A DNA stretch of 64,000 bases from Acanthosoma haemorrhoidale. Its lineage: Eukaryota; Arthropoda; Insecta; Hemiptera; Acanthosomatidae. Position 1 is the first letter of the stretch. Each line of letters opens with the position of its first letter. Position numbers and translations under genes: made by a program. Under the pieces are notes generated by a model that worked only from the letters and a program-made list of their open reading frames with translations, was not told the DNA's origin and searched no databases. Location of the stretch: assembly GCA_930367205.1 (NCBI GenBank), contig OV884011.1, forward strand, positions 119,905,866-119,969,865, in the 5' to 3' direction. Shown here in pieces: positions 11,724 to 25,500 of the stretch.

Positions 11724-11990
11724 ATGAAAGAAAAATCAGTTAAAGCAGGTAACAATTTTGCAGATATAACTTCCAGGGTATTAAGAGCAACAAAAAAGGC
11801 TGGAGCATTAGAACGTAGACGTCAAGAGACAGATATAAACGAGCTGGTAATTTTTCCCAGCTTATTGAAAACAGCTCGCCTTCCCCTTACATCATCTGAC
11901 GATGAAGTACATCTCACACTAAAACGTCAAATATGTAATTATTTATTGGTCCTGAAAAGGGCTGCTGACAGAGCCGTGGGGCAAGGATAG
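11724..11990 (+). other. Unassigned 88-codon ORF
   Basis: An ATG-started frame of 88 codons has a non-random look. There is a basic N-terminal half (MKEKSVKAGNNFADITSRVL), a central KARRR-like basic helix, an acidic SSDDE patch and a Leu/Arg-rich C-terminal helix. I do not recognise a family. No splice sites or polyadenylation context clearly support a gene. It may be a fragment of a transposon protein or chance. Confidence 0.15.
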
Positions 11991-13594
11991 GAAATTAACA
12001 ATTCGAGAGGTCCTACAAGTTCTGTAAGAAAACGTAAGTAAGCGTAATAACGATTAAATCTATGAAAAACGTCATGCCATTTAATGTATCTCCTGTTAAA
12101 GTAACAAGTCCTTGTACACCAAGTTGTATATTTGAAATCCCTATCAACGGATAGACCTCACTTTTCACGGACACGGCTGCGTTAAGTTCGCGTTGGGTCG
12201 TATACCATGTTGAAGATGACAACCCAAGACCCTTAGCTGTAATCTAATAATACTTTTGATGCAAGAATAATGTGGTACCGCCAGAAAACATGAAATTCTA
12301 CCTCAAGCAGATTACTGTACTCCAGGGACATACTTACTTGTAAGATTTCCTAACTACTCAAAATAATGTTCAGCTGTTTCATATTATAGATATGTTTACT
12401 GTATAGATGGTTCTTTGATTGAGCATGGGTTCCGTAGCTTTGATAAATCTCAGGGCAAAGATATTTGAGAGATTAATAAAGAAGATATTGAACTTTTCCC
12501 ACTCCCTATCTTTTTCATAAAAAAAAATAAGAATGGTATTTTCATTTTCTAGCCAAATTGAAGTGAAAGAGCAGATAATGTAACAATTCTCAACTTCCCA
12601 ACTTGATATTTTTTCAATTCATGGGATTGTCTTTCCCGATAATCAGTCAGTTCCTATATTAAATAGATTTTGTCAGTTCCTTTAGCTCTTTATGAAATAC
12701 ATTATGCTTGTTTTTGACCGGTTATAGAAAACGTTTCTTAATAACATTTTACTCCATGCTTTATGACGGTTTTATGATCACATAATGTGTAATAAGACTG
12801 GAAAAATGATAGTGTTCTAAGTCTTTTTAAGCTGTTCATGTTTTTTGTTTGAACTTTATATATTTTTATGTGAGAAATCTTATATAACTGAAATATTAAG
12901 GGTGTCTACTGCTAAATAATTATTGTCTATTCAGGATGATACAATAATGGAGTTTTATATTTTGTTTCATCACTTCCTAGAACACGACTTTTTTTTCAAA
13001 AACCGATATCATCAATCTCAAAAACTACGATATGAAGTGTTCGCCTGCCTCAGAAGGTTGACAAGGAGCATTTCCTGAAAGTAATACAAATTTAAAAAAT
13101 CGTAACACTCGGCTATGGTTCCTGAATCATTTGATTGCCAAATAGCACTGAATTCGGATAATGGCCTAGAGCTTTGTTAAATTATTGTCGCATACTGTAG
13201 TGAGTATTCCTAGATGAATGAGAGGCGAGTATAGAAGTGGGAGGAGGAAGGCGGAGAGAAAACCTGAAGTTTAGTAGACAGGAATATTTTTAGTTTATCC
13301 TATTCCAGAGAAGTGCAGACAAATGCAAAAAACCAGGAACCACAAAGACTGTCACGGTCCCTTGTACCCATGGAGACAGGTATAATAAACAACGTTGTTT
13401 AATGTTAAAATTTTGATGGATATATGTTGATAATAAACTTGTGACTCGTATATTATTGGAGAAACTAAATTTTATATGAGTAACAATCTATTTTTTTTTT
13501 TCATAACTTTTTTTTATTATTTTATAATGAATGTGTATATGAAGTTGTCAGACAATTTTAGGTATTCCTAGCATGAAAGATTTTGTTATAATCT

Positions 13595-13628
13595 ATGTAC
13601 ATACATACATACATATATAATGTATGTA
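13595..13628 (+). repeat. (ATAC)n / TATG microsatellite
   Basis: ATAC units repeat and then run into ATATATAATGTATGTA. The tract is read directly. Confidence 0.8.
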
Positions 13629-15782
13629 CTTACCTTCAACTTCAAACTTTAACTTCAACTAACCTAACTTCTTCATTTCCTAGCTGGGATACTTAAGGCT
13701 ACATAATCAATTTTGCATGCATTCATTACCTTATCAAGAGAAATTACGGAGTTTCCAATGAAAGGTATCGACAAGACTGTAAAACAAGGGTGTGATTACA
13801 TAATGAGACCCAATTAATAAGCAAAATAAACAAGACAAGGCACATCCATTTGTAAAGGGCGATTGTGATTCGTTCCTTCCATTTGCGAGAGTTATTAATC
13901 TTTCAGATATCATCGGCACTAAATTGGTCTAGCGTGCCTGAAGACGTTTTACTCGACCATCCGGTGAGTTTCCGAAGTCGTTCCTTCGGAAATGCTCTCT
14001 ATATAATAGCCCTCTTTAGCAAATCAGAAACGTTTTTTTTTTAAATCTGAACTTGGTCTCGGGGTCTAGAGCTGACAGTAACTCCTCCCTATCTTCACCG
14101 GTCGGCCGAACGTAGGCCTAACAATTAATGCTGCCTTATTAACACTATCGGCTAGGCTACATCATTCTCTTGGCGTGCTGGGTCTATAGCCGCTGTTCAC
14201 GCAAGACTGTGTCCTGTTAGTGCTTCCATTTCCGCTCGAGATCACGATACTTCCGTTCTTTTTATATCCAGTTATATCTGTATGCTTATTTTTGTAAAGA
14301 TCAAAATCTAAAAGCATACATAAATAGCAGTTTAAAGACTCAAAAACACAATGAAAGTACATAAAGCTCATTTGTCGTATAAATAGTCATATTATCGGTA
14401 GATCTAGGGATCTGGAAGCAAATATTCAGGAGATAAGACACTTCTGACGTCTAAAAAACACTCTAAAATAAACACTGATGTCTAATTTGTACTTAAAGAA
14501 CATATACGATGCCTCCCTGGTGCTCTGGCTAGTCTGGAATTACTTTTATAGAACCCTGATAGAGGAGCTGGCTTCAGTAGGGCCTACCTTCTTCCTTAGC
14601 GAGTCTGAGAGAAATCCCGCAGAATACCTGTAACATCAATGACACGTCGTACGATAATTTCACCAAAAAGCTAATTCACTTGCTCAGAATACGTATATAA
14701 ATTGATTTTGATTTTAAAATATTATTTATTGTAGTGATATGTGACTGTGTACTAAACAATTATATTTTTTCTTTTGCTGTTTTACTAGTGTTATTATTAA
14801 ATACAAAAACTTCTTTACTGTGATAAAATTACAATCTGCCTAATTGGGCAATAAGTAATTGTGATAAATTTTCTCATTCATACCATATTTACATTTTATT
14901 CTCTTACTCATTCATACAATATTTATTTAAAAACAGCCTAGATACCGCCCAAATCTACTATTATTACTATTCGTAGATGTATTAATGAAGTACTTGGAGG
15001 ATTTGATTTTGATTTTCGTTTCAGGATGAGGTTTGCTTCTAATGAAAGGAGTGAACGAAAATGTAATTTTTTTTAAAAACATTTTCAGTACCGACGAAAA
15101 ATAACTTCGGGCATATGAAGGAACCTATACTTATTGAAGAAGCGGGAAAAGTCTAAACATATGTATGAAGCGTTATAAATGATTGAATTTCTCTTTACAA
15201 ACAACATGCCAGATTTTACACGAGTTGTATAAATTATTTATGGGTTTAATTATTTGTTACGCTTCGCTGTGAATTATAACTTTATATGCTAGAGTGAAAC
15301 GGCTGAAATTTTCGTGCGCAGGCACAGATTCCTACTTTTATTTTCGCTAATGTAATTTTTTTAAGACTTTAAAAGAGGGATTGGAATTCATGGTAGGATC
15401 GTGGTGACAAAGCAGCGGTCATTGATACCTCTCACCAATCACGCATTAACTTATTAACACTCATATTTCTTATTAAGAATGTTAGGTTTTTACCAGCTGT
15501 TAAATCTGAGGCATCCCTAATCATTTTTTATTGTAGCGTTTGTATTGAATGCTTCAGGTGGTCAGACCACTGTAGTTAGGGTTCATAAATAACGTTACAT
15601 ACCACAGGTGGGTGATAATTGCTCGGCTTATCCTTTTTTGTTATGTAAAAGGGTGTTTCAATATTTGTGGCAATTTTAGACAATTATGTCTGAGAGAGAT
15701 CTGCTATGTGTACCGTATATGTACACATAAATGTTTATTGTCATGTATGACGTTGTAGTGGCCCTAACTACATAAGTGTTAA

Positions 15783-16545
15783 ATCACCCTATACTCTGGT
15801 GCATATATAATGTATTGTAATTAGATGTAAAACATGGTTTTCAAGTAATAAATCATGGAGAGGCCGGTAGTCGTAAAACAAGTAACAGAGGGTCGAAGGT
15901 CCAGCAATAAACCTGAGAGGATAAGCCACCTGACTGTCATAAATAGATCCCGGTAGACCTAGGGTCACCTTCCGGCGGTCATAAAATCTAAAAGCCATGC
16001 CATAAACAGTCCTTTAGGGGACAAGGGATCACGTACCTCGGCGCAGGTGTGACATCATAAACATACCCCTTTCAAGCCAGGCTCTGCCTTCCGGTAGCAA
16101 GGGGAGATAATATTTAAAACCAAGGGGTTTCGCCCTGTAAACCCACTCTTTCCCAGTATCTTCATCTCCTCAGCCGCTTTACTCGGTCACTTTACGCCAG
16201 GGCCGCTTGGCCCTGGAAGGCAGACACTTGGACTCCTCTGCATACTCTCTCTGCCGCACCTCTGCGCCATCACCCTGCCTCACAGCCTCTAGCAGACCCT
16301 CTGACGACTTGTACCTATTACGCTTCCGATCTCCCGCCCGAACTCTGAAAACTGGTCTTATTCTTTATGAAACCTCTGAACCTCTTCTCCTGAACACAGT
16401 GTATTGTCGGGACACATCCCTATCAATAAAATGGAGTCAGATATTAACGCCGACATGGAACATGGTCCATGTTATTAACTACAACAATCCGCACTTGTCA
16501 CCAGGGCTAGAGTGATTAGGCACTCCCCTAGTGGCAACCCGACAA
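15783..16545 (+). repeat. LTR-like repeat, family B, copy 1
   Basis: This unit aligns with 48,079-48,800 along most of its length, from ATACTCTGGT(G/T)CAT to ATTAACTACAACAATCCG. It has LTR anatomy. There is a TATTTAAAA box at 16,111-16,120, a C/T-rich transcribed part, and an AATAAA signal at 16,425-16,430. After its end comes CTAGTGGCAACCCGACAACG, which could be a primer-binding site of BEL/Pao style (TGGC-A/G-ACC), but no internal region follows. It is probably a solo LTR. The 102-codon frame inside (16,207-16,515) is not a gene. Confidence 0.6.
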
Positions 16546-17750
16546 CGTCATTCTGCCAACGAGGTTCATCCTTGTTCGAAAACCTCATGTGTAGCCTTCT
16601 TATTATTATTACCATTATGTGTTTGTTGTCATTTAGTTCTAAATATATTCATTTATAGTATTTTCAGTATTCCTGAATACTCATTTCAAATATACAACAT
16701 TTATAAAAAGTGTGTATTATATATTAAATATATGTGTATGATTTTCAATCTGTGGCATACAAACTTATTGATTTTTTTTATATGTTTTTAGTGATAGAAT
16801 AAGTAACTTCTAAGTTTAGTATACTTTTGGCATTTCACTAATGCTCTACAAAAACTAAAAGTGACATTTTTAACGTTAGGAGACATCTACTATGAACGAC
16901 GAAACTTGTGGGTTCTATCTAACCCAGAGTGGCCTTTTATTAGTGCTTTTGAGCAGTAGTATTTCGTAATAGTTAACTACTTTAGCAACTGCCACTTCTG
17001 ACTTTTAGACTTTCCGGTAATTCCACCCTTAAAGTTTCATTCAAATAATAAAAAAAAAAAATGTTATTCAACAAAAAATGTGCAATCTAAAGTACTTTTC
17101 GAAAAAGTTTTATGTTTGAACAGTAAAATCTGCAACAGAAGAAAAATCCCCGACCGCAATAAAAAAAAAAAAGTTTGGATATTTAAATAAAACTCTAAAA
17201 CAATTAATGATCTCGGAGTAGAACTTAATTACTGAAACTTTAAAGTGTTGATAAAAAGTTTAATTTTTTGTAACAAGGAGTAAAGAAATCTCATTAACAC
17301 GGAGGCAAAACTTTTTCAACAAGCTCACGGGCCGTTGAAAAGAAGCTGGAAGGAGGAGCTAATGCGATAAAGTTGGGTCAAAGCATTAATTGGAAAAACT
17401 AACTTAGCAAATACACACTTGGCCCTGCTTGCCTCATCTCAGCATTAGAGAGCCTGTAACCGAGCCATGTTACCACTTCTTCTATCACCGTCACTGACAA
17501 AAAAAAACTTGATTAACTTTTCCTGTTGTTACCCCATCCATGGGCACACGCCATGTTTCGTAAATATGAGATTATACAAAGATTTAAATAAAGTGCGCTA
17601 AAACGAGGCGTGCGTAACTGGAACACCATAATTAATTCCAAAAAACGCAACTTAGATGAATATTTCATTCACACTAAATGTTGACCATGGCAAAGCAATA
17701 GCTATAGTTTCGATTGTAATTGTAATCATATATAAATTGTTCCCGTATTT
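16546..17750. other. Intergenic DNA; unique-looking patch at about 17.3-17.55 kb
   Basis: No gene. The part at about 17,290-17,520 has higher complexity and more GC than its surroundings, with no repeat partner seen here. It could be a conserved non-coding element, but this is only an impression. Confidence 0.35.
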
Positions 17751-17760
17751 TATCAAAAAT

Positions 17761-17961
17761 GCCTAGGTGCCCCTAGGCTCAACCCTTGGTAGACTCTCAC
17801 TACCTTCCTGATTCCATCCGCCTTTTTAGGCATTCCACACCCTATATCCTTCTCATACATCCTTCAAATGGGGGACTCCCCTTAGTGAAAGGCACTCATT
17901 AGCCCAAAATAATTTTTCTTTATTTTTCCCACATCCTATTTTTATAATTTTGAGAGCTAAG

Positions 17962-17991
<30 letters not shown>
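17761..17991 (+). mobile_element. Short A-tailed retroelement (SINE or LINE end), copy 1
   Basis: The unit begins GCCTAGGTGCCCCTAGGCTC and ends GAGAGCTAAG followed by about 30 A residues. It is flanked by the 10-bp direct repeat TATCAAAAAT (17,751-17,760 and 17,992-18,001). A second copy lies ~600 bp downstream. It has no coding frame. It could be a SINE or the 5'-truncated end of an unknown LINE. Confidence 0.8.
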
Positions 17992-17994
<3 letters not shown>

Positions 17995-18435
17995 CAAAAA
18001 TTGCAAATATTGCAAATATTGAAAATAAGTAATTTATATTAAGCTGCTGGCATTATTATAACAAATTCGTGATCCACTAACATGACAGTCACTAGTTCAA
18101 AGGTAAAACATCATAAGATCAACTAAATCATGATAATGGATTTCGAAATTCAACCAACACAGTTCATCAAAGATCATCATCAGCAAGGGGGGGGGCGAAG
18201 AAATTTTTTGAGGGTAATGTAATAATAATATAAAAAAAAATTGTCATTAGGTTTAACAAACTAAAATAATTTCTGAAGGTAAAAAAAAACATGATTAAGG
18301 ATAATTCCAGACTTCTAGGATGAGATGGGTCAATTACCTACTGACTGGCCCACTCGATTTTTGACAACCTGAAAAACTTAATAATTTATTTTAACATTCT
18401 ATGCTGGGATGTATTTCTTCCCGCTTCATTCTACA

Positions 18436-18732
18436 GGTCGACTCAACCGAAGCACCAAGACCTCTTCTACCTGCTCAGGGTGGGTCGATCTTCCGGCCGA
18501 TAGGCCGACACAGTGCAGACCCCTTCAGAGGTTGGGCCAGGTATGACCTGCCATCTACAAACCAATGCCTAGTACCCCTAGGCTCCACCCACGGTAGACT
18601 CTCACTACCTTCCCGAACCCACGCGCCTCCTTTAAGCATCCCCTTAGAGGAAGGCACCCATCAATCCAAAATAATTTTCCTTTTATTGTTCACACATCCT
18701 ATTTTTTTTAAGTTTGAGAGCTATGAAAAAAA
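18436..18732 (+). mobile_element. Short A-tailed retroelement, copy 2 (longer)
   Basis: From 18,567 to the short A tail at 18,726-18,732 it matches copy 1: GCCTAGTACCCCTAGGCTCC, GGTAGACTCTCACTACCTTCC, and GAGAGCTATGAAAAAAA. The GC-rich 130 bp upstream (18,436-18,566) are probably its additional 5' part, though the left edge is not defined. The frame of 112 codons across it is not a gene. Confidence 0.65.
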
Positions 18733-19237
18733 CACTTAGTGGATTAATGGTGATTGCCACGGGACTGCAGGTGGTGATGGATATCCGTCTGTTAGATAGA
18801 AATATATTATGTTATGGGGGCTGAGAAGTTGGCCGGACTTGATTAGTGCAGCCACGGCCTAACTGACACTCCATAATTGCGTAATAAGTCAGAGCGGCCA
18901 CGTGGTGGCCAGGCTATATATTGTCTGGAGGGTGGACATCCATATCTACCCTTCATCTCCGCTCTAATATCGTCAACATCAATCTTCAAGGTGGATTTTT
19001 CATGCAGCCATTAAGCTGTGTCTCCTTTGAGTCGTTAATCTTTCTATTAATGCTTCATCGGAAATTAATGAAATATAAAGATTGTGACAGTTATCTTGAA
19101 AACATATTGTGTAAAATACGTTATATTTTTCAATTTAAAACATTGAATTTGGACCACGGAAATCGCTTGGATGGAAAATCAATGAAGCTTTAGAGGTACA
19201 CGAGGCATTTATTTATTTCTTGTTTTATTTCATCAGT

Positions 19238-19530
19238 ACTACGCTTTCATCTTGACGTAAGTCTGACATGGAACCCACACACAAGATTAATAAGTCATTA
19301 ACTAATCCAGTACATTGGGCAACTCTATTGATTACTTAAAAGGACATCTCATGTCTCAATAGAAAATAAATGACCAATTTATAAAGTAATACTAAAAGCA
19401 AACAGACATACAGACTTGATTTATTGGGCAAAAGAAAACAATCCATCCAGCGCATCCGGTCCTTACAATCAAGAGTTCTAAGAACAATAATCTAAGTTCA
19501 ATAACGCTTATTATGACAGTAACACCTTTA
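19238..19530 (+). pseudogene. Old Jockey ORF2 fragment
   Basis: The sequence from TTTCATCTTGACG through CTGACATGGAACCCACACAC, CATCTCATGTCTCAATAGAAAATAAA and ATCCAGCGCATCCGG aligns, with many changes, to 37,580-37,860 of the Jockey cluster. It is the post-RT part of ORF2 and carries several indels and stops. It is a degenerate relic of the same family. Confidence 0.7.
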
Positions 19531-22500
19531 TATCAAGACTTCGATGTTACCACCAACGAGCAATAAGAATATCACGAGTATTATAAATTATTCATTATGG
19601 ATAATATATTATTCAAGGAGTGGATTCGTCCCTTGCAATAGATTGTATACAGTGGAGTATATTCTCCCATATTCCTCTATAATTCTGGGTTATAGCCATT
19701 CATAATCTAAAACTCAATGTTTCCTATTAATTTAGGTAATGATGGGTACAGTGGCTTTTTTCTGGTTGTCAATAAGTTAAAGTAATATATAATGTCATTT
19801 TGTTTTATTTCAGTTCCAATGTGATGTGCATGCGGTAATTGTTAATTAATTAATCAAATAATACTTATTCTTCAATTTTAGGGGTATGATCTTATGTTAT
19901 ATGTTCAGTATAGATATGACAGGGGTACGGACGTGATTTTCTCTTATTACACGACTTAGCGAGCTATGTCACTTGGCCATGAAGTTAAATACTTAATCAC
20001 CACTCCCTTAGCATGGTTTATGCTATTTGTAAATATACGTTTGATAATTAAAAAAAAACAGCTTTTTAACAGATATAAACGAAATACTCCATAAAATCTA
20101 AAACTTCTGGACTTTTACTTACGTAAGAAGTAGTGTTAGCTCTACTGGCGATAAAAATAAACCTTTTCCTATTTACAAAAGTCAAATACCAGACTACTGA
20201 CTTTATTATTAAAATTCCTAATTGAAAACAATTTTTTTTTTCAAAACCACCTCTCCCATTTACTAGTATTTCACCCTTAAGGTTACAACATATATTATGA
20301 TGTCCAAAAAGGCAGATAGCAATAGTTTATTCAGAACGCCGTACGTCTTATTATTTAAGAGTCAGCTGTTCGCTAATTATTCATGGAATGATATATGTAG
20401 AAAAATCGATTATTCGGTACGGCTTCGGATACTCGTTTTCAAATATTAATCACACTCTATTGAAAAAAAATCTAATACAGAAAGGAATTCAATGAATAGC
20501 TGAAGAAGTGTTCTGAAAATTACTTTGAATACATTTATTTTATACAATTCTTTTTACATCTGGTTTAGAGTTAGTATTATACTTTTGTGATTCACGCTCT
20601 GTCGGATCCCGATATAATAGAGAGAGCTGGTAAGAAATTAGCCATACATTTTACTTTAACCGGTTTTGTCTGATGCCATATTACATATGTTATTTGTTTC
20701 TTTCAAAATCAAGTCACATGGTTGATTTATTAGTCGCTATGAAAGCTATGTATTTATGTGTGTAAAAGCTATGTATACTTAATAAAGATAAAAGATTGCC
20801 TGTTTGCCATTTTTGGAGAACAGCCGAACGATTTATAAACGAAAGTAGGTTTAGTCTACTTAAGAATATTTATTTCTCACTAAAGCCTTTTTGGGCAATT
20901 ATACTTCCATCCTCAGTGGTTACAACACCCTCGGTTACGTTACAAAAATATGTAAGTATGTGCATGAATCAGGTTACAAATGTTAGAGATTGAAAGTATT
21001 TATAATGGCTAATCTAATATGTCAATAACATATTTTGAATAAAAGTTTAACTTATTTAGTAAAAGGGAAAAATAAATAAACAAGATAGCATTTTTATTTA
21101 ACATAAATAATTCAGAAAATAACGTGATCTAGTACAAATATTAAATTTCTATAATATTGAACATTACTGTACGTTATGTGTGTGTAATCTCGATCATGTG
21201 GTATAAATACATATTTTTATACGAAATATTTTCTTTGTATCCATTGAGGATTGGGATTTAATTAATGAAAGCTTTTTGGTACAAAATGAATATTTGTAGG
21301 CTTATAAAACTAACTTTCATTATTTAATACAACGCACATACAGCTCTTAGATGTTAAGCCATTCAATTACGTACAAAAATAACCATTGAGTTTTTATTTC
21401 CCATAGTTAATGTAAATATTTATGAGATCTATTATAATGCATATGTTATGTTCAACAAACGTGAATAAAAGGGTCTTTAAGAACTGACATGAAATAAATT
21501 ACTGGAATTTCACTAAGATCAACATTTTCATTGTGAGCTTTGGAATGGAACATATTATATTCAATTTTTTTTTGTACTTCCATGTGTACATAGAACATCT
21601 GGATTATCCATACTTATCTTGATGGGTCTATAACATTAATCTACTTGCAACTCATCATTATGGGGTTTCGTTGTTTTAGCCTCTGCAGGTATCCAGTGTC
21701 AGTACTATAACTTAGAAATAGAGTATATCTGATGGAATCGTGTGCTATAACACTTCCACAGGAATTTAATCAATCAAATATTTATTTTTTAGTTATTGAA
21801 AAAAATGAAACATAGTTTCTTTTGTTCATAGCATCAATGATTAATTTTTAATTTGCTACACTTTTACAGATTTTTTACCAATATGAAGCAGTGAATTGTG
21901 GAAATGGCAGGTTCATGCCTTTAAATCTTTTGAGAAAGCTTTAATACCAAAGATACATTAGAAACAACTGAGCAGTTATGTACCCAGTCTCAAATTGATT
22001 TAAGAATGTTCCAAAACCTCAAAAATGTTTCTTTAGCACTGAACCAATTTATTTTAATAACTTGTTTTATTTACTAGATGTCTATTATAGCTTTGATGTG
22101 GCTCTTTATTTTAATTAAAGACAAAAAGAAGTCATTGATTGAATTTAACAAGATTTGAAAAAAACCTCCAATATGTCAATCAATATATCAATGTTTGGTT
22201 AAAGGTAGGCCGTAATGGTTCATGGCTATTTGTGATTAGTCATCAGTCATTGGCATCGATCGATTTGAATAGTGACAATTAGCACTGACAAACAGTGACA
22301 AACCAATCCATCTATTTGACTGAAGGCATAAATGACCATGTTCACACAATGTAATATATATTTGAATATAGATTTTACTCGTCCCCATGATATATTGTTT
22401 AATGAAACACATAATTGTAAATATTGTTTAACTTTTAGTTTAATATGAATATATTATATATCAAGTAAACAAGTATGGATGCCTGTGTATATTTTTTTGT

Positions 22501-25500
22501 GTATGTGGTATATTTATTACCCAAAGTACATCGAACCATAAACGGTATAGTTCCATAAAATTTGGCACGGATATATTTCACCACATGAAAATGGTATGGG
22601 GGTCAGACCTTTGAATCCCCCCCCCTGCATCTCCTGTACCCTCTCAATTTTCGTTTATTAAAATATTGCACAAAACATGGCACAAATACTATTTTTAATT
22701 GCCCCTTGAAAAATAGTGAATTAATGCAGCAACCCATGATTTTCTATTTAATTTGGTTTAATATTTTCTCTGAAAATCACCTTTTTAACCTAAAATAATT
22801 AAAAAAATTATTTTTCATTATTTCTGTAATTAGTTGCATTAATTCCTTTGTTCAAACTTTTAGCGCAAACAAATTTATTTTTTTAATTGAAAAAATACTT
22901 TTTTGTGATTACAAAATTAAATTTAAAATAACTCTGACTTCAATTTTTTTCTCATACAGAATTGCATCTTATTCAACATGGATAAAGCACAGTACGAATA
23001 TTGGGGATATACATTTACATGTTCAGATTGGTTGGTTCCTGACGACTATAAAATAACCAAAATTGGCAGAAAAAAGGTGGTTTTTCGTATCTATATGAAA
23101 GTTAAGTGTTTCCTTATGGAATTGGGGACTATTAATATCCATCGTTTTATAAATACTACGATGTATACTTACTATACTAATAATAGTATATAACAATGGT
23201 GAATGAAAAAATGATTTCCTTTTATGCCAATGAGGTTTATGCAACAAAAAGTGTATTAATTTACTAGACGAAGGTAAAAAATATAGTTTATGAAACAATA
23301 AAATAATATAACAGGAAACTTTTATTTATGCATGAATGAACTTGAAATTGTATATTACGCTATTCTTATTATTATAGGGCATACCAGTGCCATCAGTGTG
23401 GTTGGATCCTACGTTTTGTCGTCATAGGTGAATTAAGGTACTTTTATATGTTGACTGTATGTTGTCTGTTTACAGGTCACCAATATTTTCTTACAGCCAT
23501 CGTCCTCGATGCTAATTATATGTTGTGGATTCGGATTTGGACTTTTTGAACTACCGCAAGGCATACATCACTCAGATTTAAAAAAACAAATTGGACTATA
23601 AAGCATAATTGAATCAAAACTCCTTCACCTATTGTCAACAGGTTTAGAAAACTAGAAAAGAATTCGATGATATCCTAAGCGATTTGAAGATAAGAGGATT
23701 TATCACATCAATGAGGTGGATCGTTCGAAATGCTGGTGGACCTTTTTTTTTATATATGAGCCAACCACTATAAGGCACCTGGCTGGATTCCAGGAACTAA
23801 TATCTGGAATCTAGCCAAATACCTCCGCCGGTAGGAGGGAGGGGAAAACCATGGTCTTAGTGCTGTACACGTCTTCGAGGAATTTAATTCACTTATAAAC
23901 TCCAAACTTCCAATCAGGGCTCGTTGGTTAACAATAAACGGTGACTTTTAGAATATGCTACATGAGAACTAGTTGCGGATTGTAAGTTGACGTTATTGTG
24001 ATCAAAATATTATTTATTGGTATCTGTAGATAAGTGTTATTTATGTATTTCATGGCGTGTGGGAGTCAGTATTTTCGTTGGGAAGTATTGATCGGCAAAG
24101 TGTAAGTTAAGCAGTACGTAAATGCATTATGTTTAGGGCTTTCGGTGATAATATTACAGTCCTGAATAGCGTCAACGTAATAAAAGTCGGTTTTAGATAA
24201 GTCAGATTATGCAGGTGATTAATTATAAACGATTTTTAGTATATTTATTTAATAATTCTATTAGTAAAAATCCAATGATAAAAAAAATGAAATAGTACAA
24301 ATAAAACCCTAGTTAGTATATTAAAATGTTCTTCAAACTAAAAAATAAATATCCTAGTAAAAAATAGCAATCTAGTAAATTAATAAAAGGATGTTATGTA
24401 AAATTCTTACAAATCCATTATTATAATCTCTGATAATTTAATGTCTATTACAGTACGTAGGTGTCGAAATTCAACTAAGTAATCATACAAATTGCCTATC
24501 CCAGTAGAAATATCTATGATCATATAAATAGAGAAAAATTGGCCTAGTTGAGCAGGTCATTACTTAATTAATGGTGTATGGTATATGACAGTGATAAGTG
24601 TATGCATACCTAGAAAAAACGAGAGTTCATTCGTACAGATAGATTCCAAGGCTCAGTGATTTTCAACAAAACAAAAACAATTTCATAAATGTTTCAGAAT
24701 ATATATATAATAGCCATTAATTGCCTTCAACCATCAAACTAACTCACTAAACTAATAGCAATGGTTGCTAAGCCCAGGGAATGATCCGTTTTATATTTAG
24801 TAATTATTAAGACTTCTCTCCTTTGCCAACCTTCATTTCGTCTTTATCAAATATATATGGCATATTTGGCCAATTACAGAATAACGAAGGCTTGCCCTCT
24901 GCCCTGTTATTAACCTATTGCTATTAGTATTCTCGTATATCGATTGTCCTAATTGAAATAACTCTATCTTAAACATTGATAGAATATCGAATCGAAGTCT
25001 TACTGCTGCAATTCAAAAATTTGTTCGTTCTCAAAATGAAAAATATTTTAACAAATCAATAACCTCTCATATGGTAGATTGAATTATATGAATAACTATA
25101 CATCTGCTACTGAATTAAAGTTATTTACTGCTTTAAACTCCCACAATCCAAGTACGAAATAGGTCAAATATATTTTGTGTATCCAAAAGAAACTTTTGAT
25201 GTGTGAATAAATATCTTAATTGCGACTGCGTTACAGATTATTTTAAAACAGTTTGTGAAATTTCTTATTTAATATTTTTATTTAATTACTAAACATTCTT
25301 TATTTAATTTGCAAATAGGCTTTTCGTTATTTTTATTTTTTTTTTTTTTACGTAGACTTTATTTTATTTTTCCTATCCTCTAAAAATGTTCATTTATCAT
25401 TACGTTATAGCCGATAACATAGAAAGGATACTGGGACATCTAAAAAAAAATTTAGTAACAAGTTGAATTGTAAATTAAATTGTGGCTCAAGTTTTCTGAT

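Larger units (their letters stand above)
11276..15782. other. Intergenic DNA with one unassigned ORF
   Basis: No recognised gene. It contains the small frame at 11,724-11,990 (separate entry), an (ATAC)n tract at about 13,595-13,628, and otherwise AT-rich unique-looking sequence. Confidence 0.45.

Noticed and set aside
16207..16515. 102-codon frame
   Set aside because: Lies inside an LTR-like repeat. The matching frame in the other copy is not conserved.
18436..18566. Possible host exon (GC-rich, open frame of 112 codons)
   Set aside because: It continues into a repeat that has a second A-tailed copy at 17.76 kb, and no splice or domain evidence was found.
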